A stretch of 42,013 nt of DNA. Origin: Chara braunii (lineage: Eukaryota; Streptophyta; Charophyceae; Charales; Characeae). The notes under the pieces were generated by a model. The model ran no database searches and was not told the origin of the DNA. It was given only the letters and a program-made list of their open reading frames with translations. The position numbers and the translations under genes are program-made. This document shows, in pieces, positions 22,561-33,128 of this stretch. The DNA lies in the NCBI GenBank assembly GCA_003427395.1, contig BFEA01000125.1:1246082-1288094 (forward strand), in the 5' to 3' direction. Position 1 is the first letter of the stretch. Every line of letters begins with the position of its first letter.

Positions 22561-25220
22561 CTGCATGCACTTACGGTTGAATCCGACTGGTAGTTACAAC
22601 CATCGGGCACTACGAGCATCTGCACTCAGACCGCGATCGCGAGCATGATCACTTGTGGCGAATGCAATCAAAGAGCAGCATCGTGAATGAAAACGATAGT
22701 GATGGCCCAATGAAGATGACTGCGGCGAACTGGACGTAGGCGAGTACCACGATAACATGGGGGCGAGGATCATGGCGCGGTGATGGAGACCACAACCACG
22801 ACCACCACCATGAATGAGAATGATAGACGCCAAAACAAACTGTGCGGCCAGGTAAGTATCATTTCCCTTCTCTCCTTCGGCCCCACTCTTCTCTTGGTGC
22901 TTACTTCTCGACCCCCGCCTTGCCCGTGCTCCTGTAAAGCTACCGATGAACCTGGCCAAAACCTTGGCCGCATGCATGCGCACTGATGATGAAGAAATAG
23001 CATCGCCCGTCACAGGTGCTTCAATGGCGATGAGGCAAGGGGTGGATTTCCCGCTAGAACACAGCCAGATACTTCGCCCGCTGGTCACTACCTCGCTACG
23101 AGTGACTGGGATCGGAGTGGCTGCACCGGGACAGCACGGTGACTGCAAGCCCAGCGGTAAACGCAATGATGAGCACCATGCTCACACAAACCCCGAAGAC
23201 CGGCCATCACGAACATGAAGATCATGCTATGTACCACGAAGGGCATCATCATAAGTACAATGGCTATCCAAACATGACGAAGATGGGAATCTTGTTCGCT
23301 GCTCACCAACCCTGCAAAATGAGAATGAATCTTCCGCTAAAATGCGGCAAGATTCATTACTATACTCAACCTCTGATAGCAATGGCGCAGCCCCTACTGC
23401 TCATACCGGTCAAATCATTCCTCAAATCTGAGTTTCGTCGTTGCCATCAGATCCGGAGCGCCCTAAAACCTCAGACGAACATCTTTATGCGCCCAAAATG
23501 GTCAAGAAACGACAAAGATTCTTCGATTTTCACTCTCACCTTTTTCCCTCTCTTGACTCCGTCGCGGACCTCTTTTTTCATCTAACTCTCTACCTACTAT
23601 TCTAACACTAAAACTAACGCTTCAATTGAACTTGCCTGGCCTCAAAACCCTGAAAACGACCTTTACCTCGCCCCATTCCATCAAGGAATGAGCGAACTAC
23701 ACCGTCTTCTATCCCCTTCTTCCCTCTTCCCCGTCGCATCCGTCTTCTTCTTCCTTTTCGTCCGCCTCGTCTGCTGCTAACGCACACGTCCCCACTTAAC
23801 GCTGCTTGCCACTATGCAATCCCACAACAACTTGTCTTCAAAACAGCAGCGTCCCCGTGCCTCGCTATCGGGCTCACCTCATATAGTACTCCTTGCAGCC
23901 TTCAGGCATAAGTCAGCGTGGGATGAATCTGATCAAACACAGCGCCAGGTTCATCCCTCTAGGCAAAGAGGCATACAAGCAAAAACCATCTTCAAAGCGA
24001 CGGCAGAAAAAAGAAAAAATAATAATAATAATAATAATAATTAATAATTTAAAAAAAATCAAGAATCGAGGATCACGATCTCCCACCACTCACAAGGATG
24101 ACTTCACCCTTGCACTTCCCTACTTGTATTTTACCGTATTCATGTATTGATACTAACGTGAATGTTCCTGCCTGCAGTGGTGAGTGCTCTTACTGAGCTG
24201 AGCCACTTGGTTTTACTACAGGTCTCGGAACTGTTGTCAGACCTATAGCAGAAGTTTCTCCGCAAGACTACAACTTAGGGAGCAACAAGCCCCCGGATTT
24301 TCGGTCACCCACACATGGCCCAAACGCCCGTGACCGCCCCCGCAGTTGGGGTATTGCTCCAACCTTAACAGATGTCCCGTGCTGATTGGCTCATCACCCA
24401 AGTCCATGGTCCCTGCATGTGCTTGCTCACTACTAGGAGGGCGGCTATCGCTCAGCTTGCTCTGCGCACCTCCCCGCCATGCCGCGGCCTCGGGCCGAGG
24501 CTTTCATAGCCCGCTGCATTTGTCAAAAGAGGGCGCTTTTATCGCCTTCGGTCGGAAAGACCCCGACTTCGCTCATGCTTCACCCAACTCGTGCCTCACC
24601 TAGCCAAAGCTCGCCACGGCTTCTACCGCCAACACCCTTATAAACAAACCTAGTACTTGTATACCCCACACAGTGTGGCCCCAAAATGTCACCTTTTCAG
24701 TAGGTTAACGAAAACTTTCCTCCTAACTGTAACTTCAATGGTCAAATTCTGCGCTGACCGTGACTTCGTCAGCATACCCGAGGTTGCGGCTCGCATAGCG
24801 TCATCCAAACTCCAACTTATTTCTAACTCGGACCGCCGATTGGTTCGCTAGTTTGCACTGATTAAATATCTAGTTGAACTAACGCGTGCTTCACGAAGAG
24901 CACGCCCACACACTCTCTAATCTAAATGCGAGAGCGTCATTCCCAACTTCCGAGTATTAGTTGCGGTCACTCGGAAACGGGACACTCTCTCCGATATCGT
25001 TGAAAACGCACTTTCTGTGATATGCAGAAATGTGCCCAAATACCCTTGTAAGGGTGTTCGGGCCGACAGTTTTCCGGACCCTATTAAGCGACGCCCCCGT
25101 CGCGTCGAATAATCAAAATTATAAACTTAACAAAATCACATTTGCTGACGAGGAAGTAACCAATCCGATCAGCCGACTTGACCCTGTTCGAGGTCTATCA
25201 ATCTACCCCCGTCACGGTGA

Positions 25221-25300
25221 TCCACTGCCAGGGTTTTAACCTGGGTCTCCCACGTCGTGGCCTCGGAGTATGGGGATACTTTGTTCCGTACTACAGCGTA
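25221..25300 (-). other. tRNA-like cloverleaf, younger element
   Basis: On the minus strand: acceptor TACGCTG/CAGTGGA (6 of 7 pairs), linker TA, D-stem GTAC/GTAT with an 8-base loop, anticodon stem CCCAT/GTGGG with a 16-base loop, variable AGAC, T-stem CCAGG/CCTGG with the 7-base loop TTAAAAC. Element and spacer lengths match a tRNA apart from the large anticodon loop. Compared with the copy at 3861-3959, the acceptor arms have changed together. Resemblance to tRNA-Asp is strongest in the D-arm and T-arm. It lies in the 3' non-coding part, in the same sense as the element RNA. Confidence 0.6.
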
Positions 25301-27179
25301 ATGCCCGCTCCCAGGTAGTAGCTTGATAGTTCTCCCCCTTTGCCTTAGACATCTGCCGGTTCACCGTTGGGTGTCCTATTTAGTCATCGTCCTGCAAGCA
25401 GGATCATAACTTAGGACGCGGACCCTAACCGAGACCTCTCTCAAATATGGGGCACCTATAGTCCCCAAAATGGTAGTTAGTACCATCTCAAGTACCCATT
25501 CATCATGAACGCCCAACCTGAAGTCTAACACAGGCGGCTTCTAGGTCTCCATCTTGGCCCACCATAGTCTGGTTGATCGAGCTAGATCTACGGCCTACCA
25601 CGTTGTTATATTAGCGGCAGTGCCCTCGTTGGTTGCGCAACGATAAGCAGTTTTATCTATCTTGGCACCCCGAAGGACCCCGACTCTTGACCTAATCGAC
25701 CCCAATGACTTTCCCTCTAGATAAACCTCTCCGGGTGGCCGACCCTTCAAGACTTAACCATTGGTAAGCCATGGTCCCGCTGCCAGGTTACGCCGGTCAG
25801 CGGCCCTCGCTGGGAGTTAGGTCCTACAGTTCCAGTGATGCTAAGTATAGCCCCTTAGCCTGGCCTCACAAAATATGTCCCTTAGACTGACTTAATTGTG
25901 GTCTGGCATTCTCTCTCAAAACTTTCATCATAACCAAAGGATCACGTACCAGCTGTCCAGGGGACTACGTGGAGGGATAGTGTCTTTCTTAATATTCCAA
26001 CAACACTCAATAAACCCACAAGGTCGTGTCTCCCTTGCTTTGATCAGGGCAGGTGAGGTCACACGTCTTAGGGACATCTCTCAAATGTTTTCCAGAGTTC
26101 CATCTCAATTGCCAGAAGTTTTCCATTCATAATTCTCACAAATGTTTTGGCCTTTCCACGTCAGACTTACATACATAAAACTTTCTCATCGTTATAACAT
26201 CTCATTCGAGTGCTCTCTCATAATATCACTTTCATATAAGAAAAAACCCACTCGGCCATTGAATTTTCTTCTCTCGCTTTTGAACCATACACAAAACACA
26301 ACTTTAGTTGTGATCTTTCCATTTATGATCGCTCATGCCTCTTTTGAATTTAACACATCATTCCTTCTTCCAAACAGACGTGAGGTGCACTCTCTTTTAC
26401 TGTACTTATGACTTTGTCTGTTCTAATGATAGATATGCCTAAGTACAGAGGAAGATAGTGCAGATCAGATCATTTTCACAACATTTATTCTCGTCACAAT
26501 AATCATTCATATGGGCAAGTCCACAACTGAGAGTGAGCGTGTCGCACCACACAAAAAAGAAAGAAGTCTGAAATTCACACAAATACACAGAACGCGGGGA
26601 CCTTGCAAATAAGCAAAGGTTCCTGTCCATATCGAAAGGATCAAAATATCGTACAATGAGTCAAATATCGCACAAAGAAATCAAATATCGTACAAAGTAC
26701 CGGGGTAGCGTACCAAGTGTCACAGTATCCAACCAAGGATCAAGGTACCTGAAAAAAAAATCAAAATATCCAAGAAAGTCAAAAAGTAAAAGAGAGTCAG
26801 ATTATCCACACCTCACATCATTGACACACTGTCTGACTCACCCTGCTCTGGAAGAAAAAGAATCATAAACTCACACAAAAGTACTACCTAGAAACACTCC
26901 ACACCACACGAAAAAAGAGAAAGGAAAACCGAAGTAGTCAGTATCACACTCAATACTATCCTATGCACACTAAGTCTGAAAGTCTATATGCGAAAGTAAA
27001 CATCTCTGTAGTGACTCAATTAACTGATGTACATGGGAGTGATCCAATCCTCCATGTGTTCTCCTGTATACAGTCATCCATCAGTAGTGAGTCAGAGATG
27101 TTCTACACATATCAGAATCTTAGACTTTTCCGGACCCTACTCGTAAATCCTACTCCTGATCACTCATGTCCTCCTGCAG
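25301..27179. other. 3' non-coding region after the third ORF
   Basis: About 1.9 kb without a gene. The part up to about 26170 is shared in diverged form with 3960-4790 of the old element. Around 26640-26720 the words CAAATATCG and ATCAAAATATC recur several times. Confidence 0.5.
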
Positions 27180-29459
27180 TTACCTATACAACTGCGCCCC
27201 TATCCCATCACGAGTCTTCAGGATCAGGTTCCCATCTCTGTCCCTGCGCACGCCAGATGGATCCCATGAAAACAAACCATCGGCCTCATCCTTGAGGCTT
27301 TTGGGACAGGTCTCCTGTGGGTGCTTGCCTCTTTTGCAGTAGAAGCATCTTCTAAACTTTTTCTGCTCCATCTTGTCAGCTGCATGGGAGGGTACAGATG
27401 AGGGGGCTGTTGTGGCCTCGCTAGTGACCTCCTGCTGCGGGTGCTCTGGAGGAATGGGGCATGCTGCTCTGTCATCTGTCTGTGCCATCTGCTCACTCAC
27501 TCGCTCCTCTGCCCCGGATCCAGTGACCCAAGATCCCAGTGCATCCTCTAGACCTACAGCCAGAGGCATATCCTGAGGTGGTGGGGTCTTCTGAGAGACC
27601 TCAAGCTCCTCCCTCTCTTCAACCTCATCCATGGCCTGTCCCACACTCTCTTGAACCTCCTGTCTCCCCACAGTCTCCTCCTGAGTCATGGGAAGTGCAG
27701 CCTCATCCATCGCATCCTCTGCTGGTGGCCTCGCCTCATGTGCCAAGACTGTGGGCATCCTCCACTCAAACTCCCCAGTTTCTGACTCCCTCCCTGCTAG
27801 AGCCTCCTCAGGCTGCAACATCTCCTTATTTAGCAGGGGGATTTCCTCATCCTTCTGTTCGTTTGCCCTCTCTTCCACCTTATGACACTTGAAGGCCTCC
27901 TCTACAGGCTGCTTCCTGATCTTAAACCTCTGGACCTCTGTCCAGTCTATCACTGTAGTAGGTGCCTGTTGTGCACACTTGGCCTCAAGGTCCATGATTC
28001 TCGTTTCCCACTTCGCCTCCTTTACTTGAAAGGTGTTCTGCTGTATCTGCAAGTAGGTCCTCAGATTGTCATTGACCTTGTTAAGGGTCTGGTTGACCTG
28101 TCTGATCGCCTCGTTGCCTACCCAGGCTTTCTCCACCTCAGTCTTCATGGCTTCCATCTCCTTGTTCTGCCTCTCCAATTCCTTCTTGAGACTTCCTATT
28201 TCTTTCTGCCAGTCCATTTTCTGCTCATGAGATGCCCGCGCCACCCTTGTCAACCTTTTTTCCATTTTTTCATCAGAAGTCTTGGCCGCCGCAAAATTCT
28301 CTTTCATAAGGCCCTTCAGGCTAAGCAAGTTTGTAGAGACCAACCTAACCCCCATCTCCTGATGCTGCTCCCTATGCCTCCCTGTTGCCTCCAACAACTT
28401 ATCAAAGTTGTCCCAAGCCTCCGTGAAAAGAGGAGTCTCATCGTCTTGAGTAGGTGAGTCATTCCCCTTTCTATCTTCTAGTATCACAGACTGCTCTCCC
28501 TGCTCAACCTTCTCGTGCAGCTTCGCAATGTTTTTGAGTCTGATTTGGACTCTGATCTCTCTTTCTATTGCTTCTCTCTCCTCCCTGTCCTGTTCCTTTT
28601 CCCTTGCAGCCTGATCCTCATCCTGTCCCTGACCCTGTGCTCTATGAGACGCCTCTGGCTGCATGCCTGGCCTAGGAATGGTCTCAGGTACCTGAGCAGG
28701 CTGAGGAGGTATATCTAATCCTCCTGAGGGTCCTTCCTTCTGGGTCCCCTCTGCAGTTCGTTCCTTCCTCTGCTGGTGCTGGTCCTCCCCTCTCTCCTGC
28801 CTATGGGACCTGTGCTCTCTCTTTTGGCCATCCCTCTGAGCTCCTGAGGTCATGCCCTGCTCAGAGGTTCTCTTTTTTGCAGTCTCTGGCTCCTTTCTCT
28901 TCCTTCTCATACTCCTCCTCTCCTCAGCCTGACGTGCTGGAGTATAGTGATTCCAGAGCAATTTCTTGCAATGGCCCCAGTTCTGGGCAGGATCTACAAT
29001 AGACCTGATGAACGGTCTGAGGTGCTCCCTCACAAACAGAATAAAACCCCTCACCCCCTGGCTTGGTGGCTCGTTGATGCTGTCTGCAAACTCGTCGTAG
29101 CCCTTCAGGAATTCCCATAGGTTAGTGGCATCAAAACGGATGGGTTGTCCATCCCTTCCTAGTGGCGATGGGTGCAAGCCCTCCATCTTCCTCTCAAAAT
29201 CCTGCCAGGTCAATGACTCCCTAACGAAGTTGGTAAGGGGTTGTGCCCACTCGCCTGCTCCTCGCACCTCCCTCAGCATCCTGCAACTATCCCATCCAAA
29301 CTCATGATCGTGCCTCCTGAACCCAACCATGAACAGCTCAACGTTGTCTCCTGTATAAATGGGTGGCCTGTCCTCTCTCCTGGCCCTCATCTGCATCCCC
29401 TGTCTTGTAACCCCCATAGGGGTTTCCACTGGCCCTGCCCCTCCCCTCCCTATTGGCAT
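27180..29459 (-). CDS. Third ORF: Gag-like coiled-coil protein with CCHC zinc knuckle
   Basis: A 759-residue ORF downstream of integrase, with no stop or frameshift although most of gag-pol is broken. The ATG at 29459 has a good context (GCAGCCATGCC) and lies 26 bases after a strong splice acceptor. The open frame continues upstream for 37 codons, but these are the pyrimidine tract of that acceptor. Numbering from the longer frame: residues about 70-130 have a Gag capsid-like layout (YTGDNVELFMVGF, later LTWQDFERKM); 215-275 are basic and Gln/Arg-rich; 320-360 and 390-535 are heptad-like coiled coil; 560-735 are acidic and Pro/Glu-rich; C742-X2-C745-X4-H750-X4-C755 is a complete zinc knuckle. 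It is probably an RNA-binding structural protein made from a spliced RNA. An accessory Gag is my inference; no env features such as membrane segments are present. Confidence 0.75.
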   Translation of the reverse strand: MPIGRGGAGPVETPMGVTRQGMQMRARREDRPPIYTGDNVELFMVGFRRHDHEFGWDSCRMLREVRGAGEWAQPLTNFVRESLTWQDFERKMEGLHPSPLGRDGQPIRFDATNLWEFLKGYDEFADSINEPPSQGVRGFILFVREHLRPFIRSIVDPAQNWGHCKKLLWNHYTPARQAEERRSMRRKRKEPETAKKRTSEQGMTSGAQRDGQKREHRSHRQERGEDQHQQRKERTAEGTQKEGPSGGLDIPPQPAQVPETIPRPGMQPEASHRAQGQGQDEDQAAREKEQDREEREAIEREIRVQIRLKNIAKLHEKVEQGEQSVILEDRKGNDSPTQDDETPLFTEAWDNFDKLLEATGRHREQHQEMGVRLVSTNLLSLKGLMKENFAAAKTSDEKMEKRLTRVARASHEQKMDWQKEIGSLKKELERQNKEMEAMKTEVEKAWVGNEAIRQVNQTLNKVNDNLRTYLQIQQNTFQVKEAKWETRIMDLEAKCAQQAPTTVIDWTEVQRFKIRKQPVEEAFKCHKVEERANEQKDEEIPLLNKEMLQPEEALAGRESETGEFEWRMPTVLAHEARPPAEDAMDEAALPMTQEETVGRQEVQESVGQAMDEVEEREELEVSQKTPPPQDMPLAVGLEDALGSWVTGSGAEERVSEQMAQTDDRAACPIPPEHPQQEVTSEATTAPSSVPSHAADKMEQKKFRRCFYCKRGKHPQETCPKSLKDEADGLFSWDPSGVRRDRDGNLILKTRDGIGAQLYR

Positions 29460-29484
29460 GGCTGCCCCAAAACTGGTGTCAAGC

Positions 29485-29510
29485 CTGCACAACAAGGAAG
29501 AGACAGACAA
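29485..29510 (-). promoter_or_regulatory. Splice acceptor before the third ORF
   Basis: On the minus strand TTTTGTCTGTCTCTTCC is followed by TTGTTGTGCAG|GC, a pyrimidine-rich tract with TGCAG ending at 29485. The ATG of the third ORF follows 26 bases later. A matching donor is available in the LTR leader (36798-36807). Confidence 0.55.
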
Positions 29511-29673
29511 AAGCACACAGAGGGTAAGCAGGTTCGACAAACAAAACAGGAGACAGACATTCCCCTCCATATCTACCTTAACTACCTATACATACATGTG
29601 TAAATACACGTATATAAATCTATCTTAATACTATACTCTATCACATCATTTTACTGAGAAACATATACAATTT

Positions 29674-29677
<4 letters not shown>

Positions 29678-29730
<53 letters not shown>
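29678..29730. repeat. (TA)n microsatellite
   Basis: About 53 bases of TA repeat between the integrase stop and the acceptor of the third ORF. Confidence 0.95.
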
Positions 29731-29733
<3 letters not shown>

Positions 29734-29753
29734 ATACTTAACAGAAAGGGATT

Positions 29754-31982
29754 CTAAACTGTGGGACCCATGCTCACCTCGTCTCGAGCGACAAACTTCT
29801 TCAACCTCGAGCCTGACACCCAATCTTTCCAGGCAGTCCCATTCAGCTCTTCAATCTGGTATGCCTTATGCTCTCCACTCCTCGAGACCCTGTATGGCCC
29901 TAACCACCTCTTGTCCAACTTTCGCAACCACTGCTTCTCTAAGGATGAATCATATAGCAGCACAACGTCGCCCACCCTGAGAGGCTCCTTCCTTACCCTT
30001 GCCATCTTATCCCACCTGAACTTATCCTTCTGTCGGCTGTCAGCCACCTTACTCGCCGCACTTTCAATTTTGTCCTCTATGACATTAATCTGGCGAGCCC
30101 TTAAGTCTAGCAGTTCCTCAAATGACAAGTTTGTCTCGAGGTCCTGCCGCCTCCAAGTCTTTAGGAAGCTTTCGATAGGGAAGGTCGCATGCCTACCATA
30201 CCACAACGTTGTTGGCGCATAGTTGATGCTTCTTCTGACAGTGGTGTTATCCACGTAGAAGGCGACCCTTAGGAAGTTAGGCCACTGATTTGTCCTACCA
30301 TTCTTCCACTTAGCGAGGAGATTCGTAATCGTACTATGACCCCTCTCCACAGGTGCATTAGCTTGAGGGTGCGCCGCAATAGTATACTCTGCGATCACTC
30401 CATACCCTCTCAGCAGTTCTTTTACCTCAGCACAAGTGAATTCGGACCCTCTGTCCATTACGAATCTGGAGACAGAAGGATAGCGGAGGTAATACTCCTC
30501 AATGCATCGAGCCAAGGTCTCACCAATTTTTGTGCGTATGGCTCTGCCATCTATAAAACCTGAGAGGTTGTCTCGTGCATCGAAGATGAAGTTATATCCT
30601 CCTACTCTCTGCGGCATTGCCAGTAAGTCCAAATGTATGACCGCCCCAACCTCGCGTATATACCTTGGGTGAAGCGGCTCCCTAGGTCTAATGGAAGACC
30701 GTTCCTGACATGGAACACATGACTTGCAATAATCGTTGATCATTCGTCCCATGCCATCCCAATAGTATAGCTCATGTATTTTGAGGTAAGTTGTATCCTT
30801 ACTCCTATGGCCACCTGCCTTTCCATCATGTAGGCCAGCTATGACGTCAATCTGACGAGTGATGCCACATACTACCCTTCTAGAAGTCTTCCCTCTGCTC
30901 CTCATAAATAGATGGTCATCCCTTACCAAGAAGTTTGGTCGCATCTTGAGGACTTTCTCGCACGCATCCCTTTCTCTTATTTCACACGAAAGGAGCATTC
31001 TTAATTCCAGATATATCCCGTCATGCTCCTCCGTGCGAAAAGCCTCTTTTATCTCTCCCTCTTCAAAATCGTCGTCCTCTCCTTCGTGGATTACATTCTC
31101 ATTCTCACCTTGCCGTTGATCCCCGATCCTCGCCACCTCGTCTTGAAGCAGAGCATTTGCCAAGAGGTATATCCCACTTATCGACCTCTCGTGCCCTTCT
31201 ACCTGTTGCGCCCCATTTTCCATTGTGAGTAGGTTTTCGTGCAACTTGTATTTTTCTGCTAAGGTCAGATCCATCATCCACTGCACGTTTGGCATCCCCC
31301 ACGAGTCCTCTTCGATGAAAGGCTTAAGGACTAGGTCTGGCCGTCGTACATGTCCTGGAGGCGAGGGCCACACAGGTTGCCCAGGAGTAACGTAGTTACC
31401 CGCGACCATCGACCAGGAGTTGATGTGAAGTCTCACATCCTCCTCAGTGTCCAGAAACCCGTCGACTGGCGGAGTATCCTCGATCACTCCTTGGTTACCC
31501 TTGTCCCAGTCAACTCGACTCTGCCCATCTGCCCTATTCTTATTCCCAGGAATCCGTTCCAACTCGAAATCGAACATCCAGATGTACGTTAGCCACCTGG
31601 CGATAGTTGGATCCGATGGAGCGAAGTTCTTGAGAGAACCGGCTAAAGCAGTTGGGTTCACCCTCAACACGAACCTACTACCGAAGAGGTAGTTTCTAAA
31701 GATCCTTAAGCAATGGAGAACCGCCAAGGTTTCGCGCTTAAACTGAGAGTAATTTCTCCCAGTTGTGTTAAGTGTGCGACTTTCAAATCTTAGTGGCCGC
31801 TCCTTTCCGTTAAGGTCTTGCTGAATCAACACACCTCCTAACGTAGTTGGCCCTGCATCAGTCTCTACAATAAAAGGCCTGGTCATTACCGTCGAGTGGT
31901 CTGGTACTCCCAGTACTAGACCCCCTTCTTCGAATGTCTTCTTTAGGCTCTTTATTACCAACTCCTGCTTATCTCCCCACTC
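29754..31982 (-). pseudogene. pol: pol: RNase H and integrase segment (open frame)
   Basis: This part of the pol frame is open from the TGA at 31983-31985 to the stop at 29754, about 740 codons. It has no start of its own because it is the C-terminal half of the polyprotein. Numbering from the codon at 31961, RNase H shows D35 (ETDAG), E77 (KRETLAVL) and D145 (RADGQSRV), but the third acidic residue is N102 (RVNPTAL), so the nuclease is probably dead. Integrase has an HHCC zinc-binding region at about 370-407 and a DD35E triad D445 (HLDLL), D503 (MDRGSEF), E539 (PVERGH). A GPY motif (LGPYRV) near residue 688 marks the gypsy-type C-terminal domain. Integrase itself looks intact. Confidence 0.9.
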
Positions 31983-33128
31983 TCAGTCTTGTCCTTGGCG
32001 CACAAGCTTTCGTAATTGTTAAGTCTTTGCCGCAAACCCTTTTATGAAGATCCTCCAAAACCCACATGTTCCGAGGAAACTTCTTACCTTCGTAATTGTC
32101 TCGAATGGGGTTGGCCATTCGAGAATCTTATTGGTTTTCTTAGCATCTGGTCGACGACCCTTCTCGTCGCACACAAACCCCAAGATAGTGGTCCCGCTCA
32201 TGCAGTGCCTTGACTTTAACCCACTTTCAGTAAGGTTGTGCTCCTTTAGCAAGTCTAGGACCCTGCACAAATCTTGCACATGGTTCCAGAAAAAACGTTT
32301 AACCCCTGGCATCACCTCCTGCTCATTCTTCTCCTTAGGGCCCTTTACGGCCAGATCGTCAATGTAAGGCTGAGTAATGTGAGGGCTTACTGGTTGCATT
32401 GCCCTCACCATGTGCCGCTGGACCATGGCAACCGCATTTGTCCACCCCTGTGGTGCGACGTTCATATCAATTCATCCTTGAGGGGTATGCATCGCCGTCA
32501 TCGGCCTATCAGAGGGGTAAACAGGAAACTGGTCCTAACCAGAATATAAGTCTATGAGAGATATGATGGCTCTTCCTGCGCATGCCTCTGAAAGCGCATC
32601 TGCGTTAGGGAGACCACCTGCATCTCTCACAGTTACAGCATTCAGGCGCTGCAAATCTTGTACCCACCTCAAGGTCTCGTTTGGTTTGACGAAACAAAAC
32701 CAAGGGGATGCATATGGTCCACTTGAGTAGTCTGATACGTGCGTACGAATTTTTTCATCAAGGTAGCTAACTACCTTTTCTTCATCAGCAGGATTAGGAT
32801 ACCGCGCACCCCGCAAGTTTCATGGCTCGTGGGGAACGGTATGTATCCTAATCATCGGGATTCTATCCATGTCCAGATGGCCCCGTTCATCATCATGGAA
32901 GGCATAAGCAGTATGCCTTCCTCTTATGGTTTCCACCATAAGCTTCTCCTCTTGCGCCGTAAGGAAGCCGGGCTCCCCTATAATCAGCGTCTTTTCTGTC
33001 TCAGGAGTGATACGACATGGCCCATTCTGTGCATCCTCTCGCATCTGCCTTATCAACTCTCGTTCCCGCTTGTAGTAAACTTCTTGCTCCTTAGCGACGA
33101 GTACAGGAACAGGGCAGGCACTTCTGAT
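31983..33128 (-). pseudogene. pol: pol: reverse transcriptase, broken by stops
   Basis: In the same frame as protease and integrase. Recognisable RT pieces are WFCFVKPNETLRWVQDLQRL, the motif A aspartate in SLIDLYSG (codon 32550-32552), APQGWTNA, the catalytic YIDD at 32355-32366 and LGFVCDEKGRRPDAKK followed by SFLGTCGFWR. In-frame stops are TGA 32820-32822 (at a position that reads as Trp in HEPWNL-type context), TAG 32535-32537, TGA 32472-32474, TAA 32019-32021 and TGA 31983-31985. At least two look like TGG to TGA changes, typical of cytosine deamination on the other strand. The enzyme cannot be made from this copy. Confidence 0.9.

Larger units (their letters stand above)
20845..25000. 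other. Non-coding sequence between the LTR proper and the 3' leaderless region
   Basis: It contains scattered Ns, pyrimidine-rich stretches (21780-21870, 23520-23790), (AAT)n at about 24018-24045 and donor-like GGTAAGT words on the plus strand at about 21752 and 22852. By analogy with the old element this is probably the rest of the LTR. Open frames on both strands are short and broken by N or simple sequence, including a histidine-rich one at 23139-23585 on the plus strand and hydrophobic ones on the minus strand. No family is recognised and I call no gene. Confidence 0.45.

Noticed and set aside
22594-23585. Possible host gene (histidine-rich frame on plus, hydrophobic frames on minus)
   Set aside because: Frames are short, overlap on both strands, include Ns and show no recognisable domain. 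They lie in the probable LTR.
24181-24215. tRNA D-arm-like GCTC/GAGC on the minus strand
   Set aside because: No acceptor, anticodon or T-arm at correct spacing was found, unlike the cloverleafs at 25221 and 3861.
29460-29570. Hydrophobic N-terminus of the third ORF, signal-peptide-like
   Set aside because: The stretch is the pyrimidine tract of a splice acceptor, which translates to Leu, Phe, Ser and Cys. The better start is the ATG at 29459 after the acceptor.
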